The position numbers were made by a program, and so were the translations under genes. 54,401 nt of DNA, taken from the NCBI GenBank assembly GCA_020847715.1, contig JADLBM010000013.1:1-54401 (forward strand). The letters run 5' to 3'. The notes under the pieces were generated by a model. It was given only the letters and a program-made list of their open reading frames with translations. It searched no databases and was not told where the DNA came from. The stretch comes from Candidatus Yanofskyibacteriota bacterium (GTDB taxonomy: Bacteria > Patescibacteriota > Minisyncoccia > 2-02-FULL-40-12 > GWA2-44-9). Position 1 is the first letter of the stretch; each line of letters opens with the position of its first letter. Below are positions 9,641 through 16,126 of this stretch, piece after piece.

Positions 9641-9674
9641 ACAGTAGTGTTACACCGCCTCTCTTCCACTCATC

Positions 9675-10049
9675 CTATCCGTGGGCGGCGAACACTTTTG
9701 GCTGAAGGATGCCTCGCGCAAGAGCATACCGAATACCCGTGAGCGGCGTTGCGATGCGACGATATTCGTAAAAAAGTGAGACGCTGGAATGTCCCAAGTG
9801 CACGGGAGTGGAAATCAGGAGCGCACCGAACACTGCCAGCACGAGTACCAGCATCTCGAATGCCACGCCGTGGACGCTCGCCCGCGTCACCGTAGATTCG
9901 CAGAGCATGGCGGCGAGCCCCGCGCCGGCGCATTGCACATCGTGGACACTCATCGCATCAGCACTCATCGCGCACAATCCAAACACCACCGACGCAAAGA
10001 GCGCGATACCCGTAAACACAGCAAGTACTCGATAGTGAGAAGATGTCAT
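9675..10049 (-). CDS. Two-helix membrane protein downstream of msrB
   Basis: 124 residues, starting at MTSSHYRV, whose ATG overlaps the msrB stop (ATGA). Helix one is about 7-27. An outward loop with Cys, Met and His (CAMSADAMSVHDVQC, MLCESTV) precedes helix two at about 62-82. I recognise no family. The soft-metal residues and the copper block next door suggest a metal- or redox-stress role, but this is inference. No terminator is visible before the next minus-strand gene. Confidence 0.6.
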   Translation of the reverse strand: MTSSHYRVLAVFTGIALFASVVFGLCAMSADAMSVHDVQCAGAGLAAMLCESTVTRASVHGVAFEMLVLVLAVFGALLISTPVHLGHSSVSLFYEYRRIATPLTGIRYALARGILQPKVFAAHG

Positions 10050-10456
10050 AGTGTCGTGTCGGGCTTTTTCTGAAGACACACGGAGTTAATGCAGTAGCGC
10101 TTTCCGCCCTTCTCGGCCGGTCCATCATCAAATACATGCCCCAGATGAGAGCCACATCGACGGCACCGAACCTCAGTGCGAATCATGCCATGACTTTCGT
10201 CGCGGACCAGCTCGATATGTTCAAGGTTCACAGGATCCGTAAAGCTCGGCCATCCGGTCCCCGAATCGAACTTTGTGTCGCTCGAAAATAACTCCTGTCC
10301 GCACGCGGCACACACATAGGTCCCCGCAGAGTGGTCGGTCGTGTAGGTGCCGGAAAACGGCGCCTCGGTTCCCCCTTTTCGGAGGATGTCATACTGCTCA
10401 GGCGTGAGCCTTTTCCGCCATTCTTCATCGGTCTGCGGCATCGTGTCGGCGTCCAC
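10046..10456 (-). CDS. msrB: Peptide methionine-R-sulfoxide reductase
   Basis: 136 residues from a GTG start. MsrB signatures are complete: zinc cysteines in CAAC (49, 52) and CRRC (98, 101), the substrate loop FDSGTGWPSF at about 63-72, HLGHVFDDGP, and the catalytic Cys122 in RYCINS. It repairs methionine-R-sulfoxide using thioredoxin as reductant. The GTG is chosen because an extended -10 box ends six bases before it. Placement upstream of the copper block fits protection from copper-driven oxidation. Confidence 0.93.
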   Translation of the reverse strand: MDADTMPQTDEEWRKRLTPEQYDILRKGGTEAPFSGTYTTDHSAGTYVCAACGQELFSSDTKFDSGTGWPSFTDPVNLEHIELVRDESHGMIRTEVRCRRCGSHLGHVFDDGPAEKGGKRYCINSVCLQKKPDTTL

Positions 10457-10462
10457 ACACCG

Positions 10463-10471
10463 AGTATAGCA
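10463..10471 (-). promoter_or_regulatory. Extended -10 (TGcTATACT), leaderless GTG start of msrB
   Basis: TATACT is separated from the GTG start by exactly six bases, and TG precedes it with one base between. No ribosome site is possible in the gap. Confidence 0.7.
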
Positions 10472-10479
10472 AAATGGTC

Positions 10480-10508
10480 AAAAACAGCACCCCCGTGAGG
10501 GGGTGCTG
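10480..10508 (-). terminator. Terminator of the proline/glutamine-tail membrane protein
   Basis: 10-bp stem CAGCACCCCC with GTGA loop and GTTTTTG on the minus strand, seven bases past the stop at 10516. The T run lies immediately upstream of the msrB promoter. Confidence 0.9.
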
Positions 10509-10515
10509 GGCCTAC

Positions 10516-10677
10516 TTACATCTGCGGCTGGCCGGGCTGCTGAGGAGGCTGCTGCGGAGGGGTCGGCTGCATGGGCTGCTGAGGAGGCATCGGAGCGCTA
10601 CCGGAGCTGCCTTTCTTCCGACCGAGAAGCCACCACGCAAGCGCGATCAGGACCACTGCGCCAATGAGGTACCACAT
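10516..10677 (-). CDS. Small membrane protein with Pro/Gln-rich tail
   Basis: 53 residues starting at MWYLIGAVVLIALAWWLLG. One helix, a basic GRKK stop-transfer, then a low-complexity tail of P and Q (PPQQPMQPTPP). The track's earlier GTG start would place the -10 box inside the gene, so I prefer the ATG, although no clear Shine-Dalgarno precedes it (TTCTCCT only). Function unknown. Confidence 0.6.
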   Translation of the reverse strand: MWYLIGAVVLIALAWWLLGRKKGSSGSAPMPPQQPMQPTPPQQPPQQPGQPQM

Positions 10678-10711
10678 AGGAGAACAGTAAAATTGATACG
10701 AGTACTCCCCA

Positions 10712-10720
10712 AGTATAGCA
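10712..10720 (-). promoter_or_regulatory. Extended -10 (TGcTATACT)
   Basis: Same sequence as at ndh and msrB, but about 34 bases before the ATG, so a short leader would be made. TTGACG lies 15 bases upstream of the box. Confidence 0.55.
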
Positions 10721-10765
10721 CTCGTGGACACGCGTCAATCCTGACCCTTGATAACCCTCAGCACG

Positions 10766-10930
10766 CTATCCGAGGAGCTCGAAAAGCTTGTAGACCATCA
10801 GCGCCGGCCACACCATCGCCTTGAGGAACCCGAGCACGCCGGAGCCGAACGAATCCGCCTGCTGGATGAAATACACCACGGCTCCAATGAACCCCATCCC
10901 ATAGACCGCACCCGAAGATGATTTGTTCAT
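10766..10930 (-). CDS. Small glycine-rich membrane protein
   Basis: 54 residues from MNKSSSGAVYGMGFIG. One long hydrophobic segment with glycines, then FGSGVLGFLKAMVWPALMVYKLFELLG, which could form a second membrane helix. The family is unknown to me. A TATGAT box lies seven bases before the ATG, and the gene sits 13 bases downstream of the next gene's stop. Function cannot be inferred. Confidence 0.6.
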   Translation of the reverse strand: MNKSSSGAVYGMGFIGAVVYFIQQADSFGSGVLGFLKAMVWPALMVYKLFELLG

Positions 10931-10937
10931 ACACGGA

Positions 10938-10943
10938 ATCATA
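10938..10943 (-). promoter_or_regulatory. -10 box (TATGAT) seven bases before the ATG
   Basis: Leaderless-type spacing to the start at 10930. No TG extension. Confidence 0.45.
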
Positions 10944-11537
10944 TTAGTTGCACTGCAACGCCGCACGGCACTGCGTTCGCTCATCACCCGACAGCGTATC
11001 GCAGGCTCCGCACGCCGACTGAGCGCCATTTCCTGCTCCCGGAATCGCCTTCTGTACGTCCTGCATCATGGTCGAGAAATCCGAAAACTTGATTCCCGTC
11101 GGGAGTTTGAATTGACCTTCATCCACACTCCAGCCAGAGCACCGGTAGGCTGTATCCGCATCGAGATCGACTGCCTGCTGAGCCGCAGGAACTCCTGCGC
11201 CATCATTCTCAGCGGTGGTCTTCATGGTAAAGCCCTGCGTCTCTCCATCGGTCCAGAACGAGGTGGTGTCGCCAACCACGATCATATGTCCACCCGTCGT
11301 GGTGCCACCCTGCGTCGTGGTGAAATCACCACGCATACGATCCTTCACGATGTAGACGGTCCCTGAGCTGGTCGCACCACCAGCGGACACGGAGTAGGTG
11401 CACTTCTGCGCACGCCCTGCCGCCATGAGCGAACGGAGTGAACCGGATCCCTCGCCACCGCTCTGGCCCTTGTAATACCATGCCCCACCCACCACCACGA
11501 GGATGGCAACCGCACCGAGAATGAGTTTCTTATTCAT
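10944..11537 (-). CDS. Anchored extracytoplasmic protein of unknown function
   Basis: 197 residues: an N-terminal signal anchor (MNKKLILGAVAILVVVGG), a Gly/Ser linker, then a domain rich in beta-strand alternation (CTYSVSAGGATSSGTVYIVKDRMRGDF, MIVVGDTTSFWTDG) that reads like a LolA/LolB or DUF4412-like fold. The C-terminal 30 residues hold six cysteines (CGACDTL, CRAALQC) likely to form disulfides. Function unknown; a lipid- or ligand-binding periplasmic protein is only a suggestion. TATGCT lies six bases before the ATG. Confidence 0.65.
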   Translation of the reverse strand: MNKKLILGAVAILVVVGGAWYYKGQSGGEGSGSLRSLMAAGRAQKCTYSVSAGGATSSGTVYIVKDRMRGDFTTTQGGTTTGGHMIVVGDTTSFWTDGETQGFTMKTTAENDGAGVPAAQQAVDLDADTAYRCSGWSVDEGQFKLPTGIKFSDFSTMMQDVQKAIPGAGNGAQSACGACDTLSGDERTQCRAALQCN

Positions 11538-11543
11538 ACCTCA

Positions 11544-11549
11544 AGCATA
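11544..11549 (-). promoter_or_regulatory. -10 box (TATGCT) six bases before the ATG
   Basis: Leaderless spacing; no Shine-Dalgarno in the gap. Confidence 0.55.
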
Positions 11550-11589
11550 CACCGCGACCATGAGGAGGCAAGGAGAATGAGAGAAGAAG

Positions 11590-11617
11590 TTGACTTTTCT
11601 TACAATTTATATATAAT
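11590..11617 (+). promoter_or_regulatory. -35/-10 promoter TTGACT-16-TATAAT
   Basis: Strong promoter with a 16-base spacer and perfect -10, upstream of the zinc-ribbon membrane protein. The leader of about 30 bases carries AAAGGA. Confidence 0.8.
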
Positions 11618-11652
11618 AATGCCATCGTTCGTTCACAGGAAAGGAACAAGCC

Positions 11653-12873
11653 ATGGCAGAGGAACCCGAGGACTCCGAAATCCTCGTCGGGAAATGGGAC
11701 TGCCCCTACGGGCACCCCGGACAGGACGGCGAGGCGATGAAGTGCGCCGGTTGCGGCGCTCCGCGCCCCGATAATGTCGAGTTCTACCTCCCCTCCGATG
11801 CCCGGGTCGTCACTGACCCGAAGGCCACCGCCGCGGCAAAGGCCGGATCCGACCTCATCTGCGACAGCTGTGGGAGTAGTGTCGCCGCCGGACAAACCGC
11901 GTGCCCACAGTGCTCCGCGCCGCTGGACGAGAGCCGACGACAGAAGGTCACCGAATACACACGCCGCGAAGACGCGCCGAGCGAGAGCCCGCGTGCTCTG
12001 CGCCAGCGCGAAGAAGAGGCACCGAGGCGGCCGGCCGTGCGCGCCACCAATGACGCCGAGCTGAACCGCATCGGTCGAGCAATGACCACTCACACGATCC
12101 TGCTCGCACTCCTCGTCATCGGAGCCATGGCCGGCATCTGGTGGCTCATGACACCACACCAGGTAACGCTCACGGTTGCGAACGTCTCCTGGGAACGCAC
12201 CGTCTCCATCGAGGAAGAGCGCACGGTCAAGGAGGAGGGCTGGGTCGTCCCCGCGGGTGGTCGCGAGACCGGTTCATACTCGGCCATCCACCACTACAAC
12301 TCCCGTAAGGTCGGCGAACGGTCCGTTCGCTGCCACTCCCAGGGAGACCGCGAGAAGGTGGGCGTACGGCACTTCCGATGCCACTCCGGACACCGCATAC
12401 AGACCGGCACGCGTCGGTATGCGTGCGGTACAACGAACCTCGGCAACGGGCGATTCAGGCAGAACTACTGCTCTGAGCCGACATACTCGACGCTGCCCTG
12501 CACACACGACTGCCAGGAAGACCAGTACGGGTACGTGGCGTGCAAACACCACTGCACAGAGGACATCATGGAGCCGTACCCCGTGTACGCCGAGAAGCAC
12601 AAGTACGACATCGAGCGATGGTTCGATCTGCGCGTGGATCGGGCCGGCGCCTTCGATACGGACCCGAAGTGGCCCGTCCCCGATCTGTCACCCCGACAAC
12701 GCGTAAAAGCGCGGAGCGAAACTCGAAAGGTCACGTTCACCGATTCGAAGGGGAACGCCTACCAACTCGTCGACCCGCCGCCTGACTACTGGTCGGCGCT
12801 CCGAAAAGGCATGTCGTGCAACGCCCTACGCCGGCGTATCGGGACACTCGTCGACAACCCCGTGTGCCACTAG
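11653..12873 (+). CDS. Zinc-ribbon membrane protein with Cys/His-rich outer domain
   Basis: 406 residues. The start is supported by AAAGGA. The N-terminal cytoplasmic part has a RanBP2-like finger (WDCPYGH then CAGC, about 16-35) and a second CxxC/CxxC ribbon (CDSC, CPQC, about 74-95), followed by a charged linker. One helix at about 148-170 (ILLALLVIGAMAGIWWLM). The outer domain of about 230 residues contains some 14 cysteines and many histidines (CHSQGD, CHSGH, CTHDC, CKHHCTED), then a YxxP-type C-terminal region. I know no family. It could transmit a metal or redox signal, but this is inference. Own promoter and terminator. Confidence 0.75.
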   Translation: MAEEPEDSEILVGKWDCPYGHPGQDGEAMKCAGCGAPRPDNVEFYLPSDARVVTDPKATAAAKAGSDLICDSCGSSVAAGQTACPQCSAPLDESRRQKVTEYTRREDAPSESPRALRQREEEAPRRPAVRATNDAELNRIGRAMTTHTILLALLVIGAMAGIWWLMTPHQVTLTVANVSWERTVSIEEERTVKEEGWVVPAGGRETGSYSAIHHYNSRKVGERSVRCHSQGDREKVGVRHFRCHSGHRIQTGTRRYACGTTNLGNGRFRQNYCSEPTYSTLPCTHDCQEDQYGYVACKHHCTEDIMEPYPVYAEKHKYDIERWFDLRVDRAGAFDTDPKWPVPDLSPRQRVKARSETRKVTFTDSKGNAYQLVDPPPDYWSALRKGMSCNALRRRIGTLVDNPVCH

Positions 12874-12882
12874 ACCGGCAAC

Positions 12883-12911
12883 AGCCGCGAAGATATCTTC
12901 GCGGCTTTTTT
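12883..12911 (+). terminator. Terminator of the zinc-ribbon membrane protein gene
   Basis: Perfect palindrome (AGCCGCGAAG with ATAT centre) followed by TTTTTTA on the plus strand. The T run overlaps the stop of the converging gene. Confidence 0.9.
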
Positions 12912-13416
12912 ATTGCGTCTGCACTAACGAGTCGTTACGGATACGGAAAAATTTTGAGATGCCCACGGACGGGCGAGCCGAGAACGGCTCACCGCTCTTC
13001 CGGTCAGCATAGTTCACCGTAAGAACGCCGTCCTGAATCCGAGTCGTCTGAGGAGCAATACGGTCGCCGAGCAGCATCGCGTTCGTTCCTCGATATCCTC
13101 CTTGTACCGCGAGTGCGACCGCGACGTAGTAGAACGAGCCGCTCCCACCCGGCTGAGCAACAAAAAGAAATGCAATATCATCCTTCCCGTCGCCATTCAG
13201 GTCGCCAACGGCTTCGTTGCCAAAGTATGAGTACGCTCCACCGAGCGCGACCCGCTTCCCCTCAACGATATAGGTTGCATGCTTCTGGTCCGGAGCTACT
13301 TCTACTCGATCGCCGCGCACAAGAACAACGCCGACGGCAATAAGGAGCGCACTCAAGAACGCGAGCGCTGTCCTCTTCCACGAATACCGATACCCGAATA
13401 GTGAGAACATGAGCAT
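12910..13416 (-). CDS. Anchored protein with an FG-GAP/VCBS-like calcium motif
   Basis: 168 residues. One N-terminal helix (about 14-33) and then an extracytoplasmic domain containing VGDLNGDGKDDIAF, the DxDGxxD-type calcium loop of VCBS/FG-GAP repeats, present only once. The rest is beta-like (YIVEGKRVALGG, YYVAVALAVQGGY). Similar short proteins are common in CPR genomes, but I cannot give a function. It begins 12 bases past dut's stop and has a TATCGT box six bases before the ATG. Confidence 0.65.
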   Translation of the reverse strand: MLMFSLFGYRYSWKRTALAFLSALLIAVGVVLVRGDRVEVAPDQKHATYIVEGKRVALGGAYSYFGNEAVGDLNGDGKDDIAFLFVAQPGGSGSFYYVAVALAVQGGYRGTNAMLLGDRIAPQTTRIQDGVLTVNYADRKSGEPFSARPSVGISKFFRIRNDSLVQTQ

Positions 13417-13422
13417 ACGTGA

Positions 13423-13431
13423 ACGATATCA
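13423..13431 (-). promoter_or_regulatory. Extended -10 (TGaTATCGT), leaderless start
   Basis: The box overlaps the dut stop codon and ends six bases before the ATG at 13416. Confidence 0.5.
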
Positions 13432-13854
13432 TTTCGCACCGCTCGAACCAAACCCCTTTGCGCCGCGACGAGTGGCGGTGAGCGTGGCAACCTCGCGCAC
13501 CTTCACCCGATGCACCTTCTGCACGAGCATCTGCGCGACCTTGTGGCCAGATTCGAGTACGAGCCGCCGTGCGCCCAGATTGCGGAGACCCACGCGTATC
13601 TCGCCACGGTAGCCTTCATCAATAACACCGCCCATCACCTTCAGACCATGCTTGGTAGCGAGTCCGCTCTTGTCCCAAATGAGGCCGACGCACCCGCGCG
13701 GCAGCGCGACCGCGATGCCGGTCGCGACAAGCGCCGAAGCCCCCGGTCGGAGCACGACTCGCTCCATGGTATGGAGGTCTAGTCCTGCGTCGCTCGGGTT
13801 CGCATAGCTTGGCACCGTTGCCTTCGGGTGGAGTCGCTGAAGTTTCAGTTGCAT
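13429..13854 (-). CDS. dut: dUTP diphosphatase
   Basis: 141 residues, typical of trimeric dUTPase. The five motifs are visible: SDAGLDLH (about 21-28), KSGLATKHGL, GGVIDEGYRGEI (the catalytic Asp region, about 75-86), GHKVAQMLVQ, and the C-terminal GAKGFGSSG arm. It hydrolyses dUTP to dUMP and keeps uracil out of DNA. A TAGAAT box preceded by TG lies six bases before the ATG, so it is probably leaderless. Confidence 0.95.
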   Translation of the reverse strand: MQLKLQRLHPKATVPSYANPSDAGLDLHTMERVVLRPGASALVATGIAVALPRGCVGLIWDKSGLATKHGLKVMGGVIDEGYRGEIRVGLRNLGARRLVLESGHKVAQMLVQKVHRVKVREVATLTATRRGAKGFGSSGAK

Positions 13855-13860
13855 TCGGTG

Positions 13861-13869
13861 ATTCTATCA
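13861..13869 (-). promoter_or_regulatory. Extended -10 (TGaTAGAAT), leaderless start of dut
   Basis: Six bases separate the box from the dut ATG. Confidence 0.6.
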
Positions 13870-13877
13870 CATGCGCA

Positions 13878-13907
13878 CACAAAAGACCCCGTGGGGGGTC
13901 TTTTGTG
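13878..13907 (-). terminator. Terminator of the CxxC-x17-CxxC gene
   Basis: 13-bp stem (CACAAAAGACCCC) with a four-base loop; the T-rich right arm can serve as the tail. It separates the upstream gene from the dut promoter. Confidence 0.75.
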
Positions 13908-13914
13908 AGAACAA

Positions 13915-14409
13915 TTATTTCTTTTTCGCGGCAACCTTCTTCTTTTTCGGAGCCGCCTCGACCGCTGGAGGCATGCCTGCCTGCGCGCGAGTGACGGCCA
14001 TTTCGAGAAGAATCTTGTCGAGCTTGAGGTTCATCTTCTCAAGGTCGCGCTGGATGAGGTCGATGCGTGGATCCGGCTTCTGCGGTTGGGCTTGCACCGG
14101 AGCGGACTTCGCAAACGACTGCTTTGCGGAGAATTCGCGAGCGGATGCAGCTGCCGCGGCGGGACCGCCGTAGCAATCGCGGCAGTAGATAGGCCGCTGG
14201 CCATCCGGACGGAACGGCACCTCACACGGCTTGCTGCATTCCGCACACACTGCCGGATACAGTTGCCCCTGCGGGCGACCGCCGAACCCGCCACCGGAAC
14301 GCTGGAAGCTCGGCTTGCCACCGAACGACGGGCGACCGAACGGCTTCTTCCCGAATCCTCCGCCACTGCGCTTGCCACCGAATCGGTCGTTGCGTTTGAA
14401 GTCGTTCAT
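13915..14409 (-). CDS. RGG/FGG-rich CxxC-x17-CxxC zinc-binding protein
   Basis: 164 residues. The first 48 are basic with FGG, GGGFG and RPSF repeats, like RNA-binding RGG tails. Then comes one zinc module, CAEC, exactly 17 residues, CRDC (about 55-79), matching the CxxC-x17-CxxC domain described for many CPR and Chloroflexi proteins. A helical segment (DLIQRDLEKMNLKLDKILLEM) follows, and the tail is Ala/Lys-rich (KKKKVAAKKK). Probably nucleic-acid binding. It has its own -35/-10 promoter and terminator, so it may be strongly expressed. Confidence 0.75.
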   Translation of the reverse strand: MNDFKRNDRFGGKRSGGGFGKKPFGRPSFGGKPSFQRSGGGFGGRPQGQLYPAVCAECSKPCEVPFRPDGQRPIYCRDCYGGPAAAAASAREFSAKQSFAKSAPVQAQPQKPDPRIDLIQRDLEKMNLKLDKILLEMAVTRAQAGMPPAVEAAPKKKKVAAKKK

Positions 14410-14430
14410 TGAGATCAGTTAGCTGGATTC

Positions 14431-14459
14431 AATATACCAAAAATCAGCAGTTTTGTCAA
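14431..14459 (-). promoter_or_regulatory. Promoter TTGACA-17-TATATT
   Basis: Near-consensus promoter with 17-base spacer upstream of the CxxC-x17-CxxC gene; leader of about 17 bases without a clear Shine-Dalgarno. Confidence 0.85.
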
Positions 14460-14478
14460 ACTTCCCCAGAGTCTTCCG

Positions 14479-15711
14479 CTATACATGGCTCCCCGCAACG
14501 AAGCCCGTGGTCCAGCACAGCTGGAGAGAGTAACCGCCGGAAGGACGGCTGATGTGGAGGAGGTCGCCCGTAATGGAGAGATTCTCATACCTCACCGAGC
14601 GCATCGTGCGGGTATCCACCTCGTCGAGCGCTACTCCTCCATCGGCGACCACCGCACGGTCCTCGCCCATGAGGCCCGTAATCGTGACCGGCAGCGCCTT
14701 GAGAAGCTCGGCAATCTGTCGCCGTTGTTCTCGGGTGACACTATGCACCTTGATATCGGGATCAATGCCGCTGAGCAACGGGAGCAGCGCAGAACCAGTA
14801 CCCACCGGCGCGATGTCATTCCACACATTCTTGAGCGTCTTATTCTTGTTGGCATCAAACACCGCGGTGATGCGTCTATCGAGCGCACCGATATCTTCCG
14901 TGGGCGCACTGTCGATATGGAGGGCGACCGAGCCTGCATGGAGAAGGTCCGCAACTGCTCCAGCAGAATTCAGGATGAGTGGGCCGGAGAGTCCAAAATG
15001 CGTGCAGAGCACATCGCCCCGTTTCGTGAACGCCCGCACACCGTCAAGAAATACGCTGATGCGCACTCCGAACAGCGTCATGCCGGCAAGCGCTTTCACC
15101 CACTCGTCTGCGACCGCAAGCGGCACGATGGTCGGCGTCGGCTCTTTCACCGTGTGACCAAGTTCGGCCAGCCAACGAAACCCGTCACCCGTCGAACCCG
15201 TTTCGGGGTGCGAAGTACCGCCGGTCGCGAGGATGAACGACGACGCAGGATATGACTCCCCATCGGCAACGACCGCACCAATGCGACTCCCCTTCACCTC
15301 AATACGCTCAACACTCACCCGTGTACGCACCTCGACAGTTCCCTCACGGAGATACTGCGCCAGCACCGCGAACACATCCGCCGCCCGCTCCGACTTCGGA
15401 AACACCCGCCGATGCGCCTGTTCCACCAACGGAAGACCGCGGCGCTCGAAAAATGCAAAGGTCTCCTCAACGCCAAATTGGGAGAATGGCGAATGCAGAA
15501 ACGGCTTCGCGGCACCGTAGTGTTCCAACAGCGTGTGCTCGTCCCGCTCGGCGTTTGTGATGTTGCACCGCCCGCCGCCCGTGATCTTCAGCTTTGCGCC
15601 CAGTTCGGCGTTCTTTTCCAGCAACAACACGCGTCGGCCGCGCTCCGCCGCACGCCCTGCGGCCATCATGCCGGACGCGCCACCACCAATAACGATCACA
15701 TCGTACTGCAT
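14479..15711 (-). CDS. BaiN/HI0933-family FAD-dependent oxidoreductase
   Basis: 410 residues from MQYDVIVIGGGASGMMAAG. The family hallmarks are present: N-terminal FAD fold GGGASG, the ELGAKLKITGGGRCNITNA segment at about 34-52, FILATGGTSHPETGSTGDG at about 180-198, THFGLSGPLIL, and the C-terminal FAD contact NLSITGDLLHISRPSGGYSLQ. Members are flavoproteins of uncertain substrate; BaiN reduces bile-acid intermediates and others act in RNA or anaerobic metabolism. I start at the internal ATG because a TACGAT box lies six bases before it. Confidence 0.88.
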   Translation of the reverse strand: MQYDVIVIGGGASGMMAAGRAAERGRRVLLLEKNAELGAKLKITGGGRCNITNAERDEHTLLEHYGAAKPFLHSPFSQFGVEETFAFFERRGLPLVEQAHRRVFPKSERAADVFAVLAQYLREGTVEVRTRVSVERIEVKGSRIGAVVADGESYPASSFILATGGTSHPETGSTGDGFRWLAELGHTVKEPTPTIVPLAVADEWVKALAGMTLFGVRISVFLDGVRAFTKRGDVLCTHFGLSGPLILNSAGAVADLLHAGSVALHIDSAPTEDIGALDRRITAVFDANKNKTLKNVWNDIAPVGTGSALLPLLSGIDPDIKVHSVTREQRRQIAELLKALPVTITGLMGEDRAVVADGGVALDEVDTRTMRSVRYENLSITGDLLHISRPSGGYSLQLCWTTGFVAGSHV

Positions 15712-15717
15712 GCACCC

Positions 15718-15726
15718 ATCGTAGCA
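15718..15726 (-). promoter_or_regulatory. Extended -10 (TGcTACGAT), leaderless start
   Basis: Six bases before the flavoprotein ATG with TG in the extended position. Confidence 0.6.
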
Positions 15727-15744
15727 CTCTTTTCCCCGCTCGAA

Positions 15745-15770
15745 TAAAACGACCACCCCGAAGGGTGGTC
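15745..15770 (-). terminator. Terminator overlapping the end of the 83-residue membrane protein
   Basis: GACCACCC-CGAA-GGGTGGTC stem followed by GTTTTATTC on the minus strand; the stem reaches the stop codon. Confidence 0.85.
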
Positions 15771-16020
15771 AGCGAATGAAGTAGGCAGCCGTCGCGACGA
15801 TCGCAAGAAGCAGAGCGAACATGACCGAGCGCTTGAAGAGCATGAGGTGGCTCTCGCAGGCCATCCGGCAGGATTCGCACATGAGGGACATGAGGAGCTT
15901 CGCGATGCCGTTCTCGGTGTCCTTGTACTTCCGCTTGAGGTAGCAGGAAACGTGCATGGCGACGTAGGTGATCACCCAAAACACGCAAAACGTGACCGAC
16001 AGGACGATGAGAGGTCCCAT
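15769..16020 (-). CDS. Small two-helix membrane protein
   Basis: 83 residues from MGPLIVLSVTFCVFWVITY. Two hydrophobic segments (about 3-24 and 64-82) flank a polar Cys-containing stretch (CYLKRKYKD, CESCRMACESH). The start is set by AAGGGG about seven bases upstream; the longer track ORF covers the promoter. Unknown family. The four clustered cysteines might bind metal. Confidence 0.65.
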   Translation of the reverse strand: MGPLIVLSVTFCVFWVITYVAMHVSCYLKRKYKDTENGIAKLLMSLMCESCRMACESHLMLFKRSVMFALLLAIVATAAYFIR

Positions 16021-16051
16021 GACACCACCCCTTCTCAATGTGCCACTCCCG

Positions 16052-16079
16052 AACATACCACTTCGGCAAGACTCGTCAA
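16052..16079 (-). promoter_or_regulatory. Promoter TTGACG-16-TATGTT
   Basis: Promoter for the 83-residue membrane protein, lying between its gene and the upstream terminator. Confidence 0.7.
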
Positions 16080-16082
16080 CAA

Positions 16083-16110
16083 CAAAAAGCCGAGGACAGA
16101 GCCCTCGGCT
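16083..16110 (-). terminator. Terminator of the HybA/NrfD-cytochrome operon
   Basis: AGCCGAGG/CCTCGGCT stem with TTTTTGTT tail on the minus strand, 17 bases past the stop at 16127. Confidence 0.88.
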
Positions 16111-16126
16111 GCGGGTTTCCCCGCCG

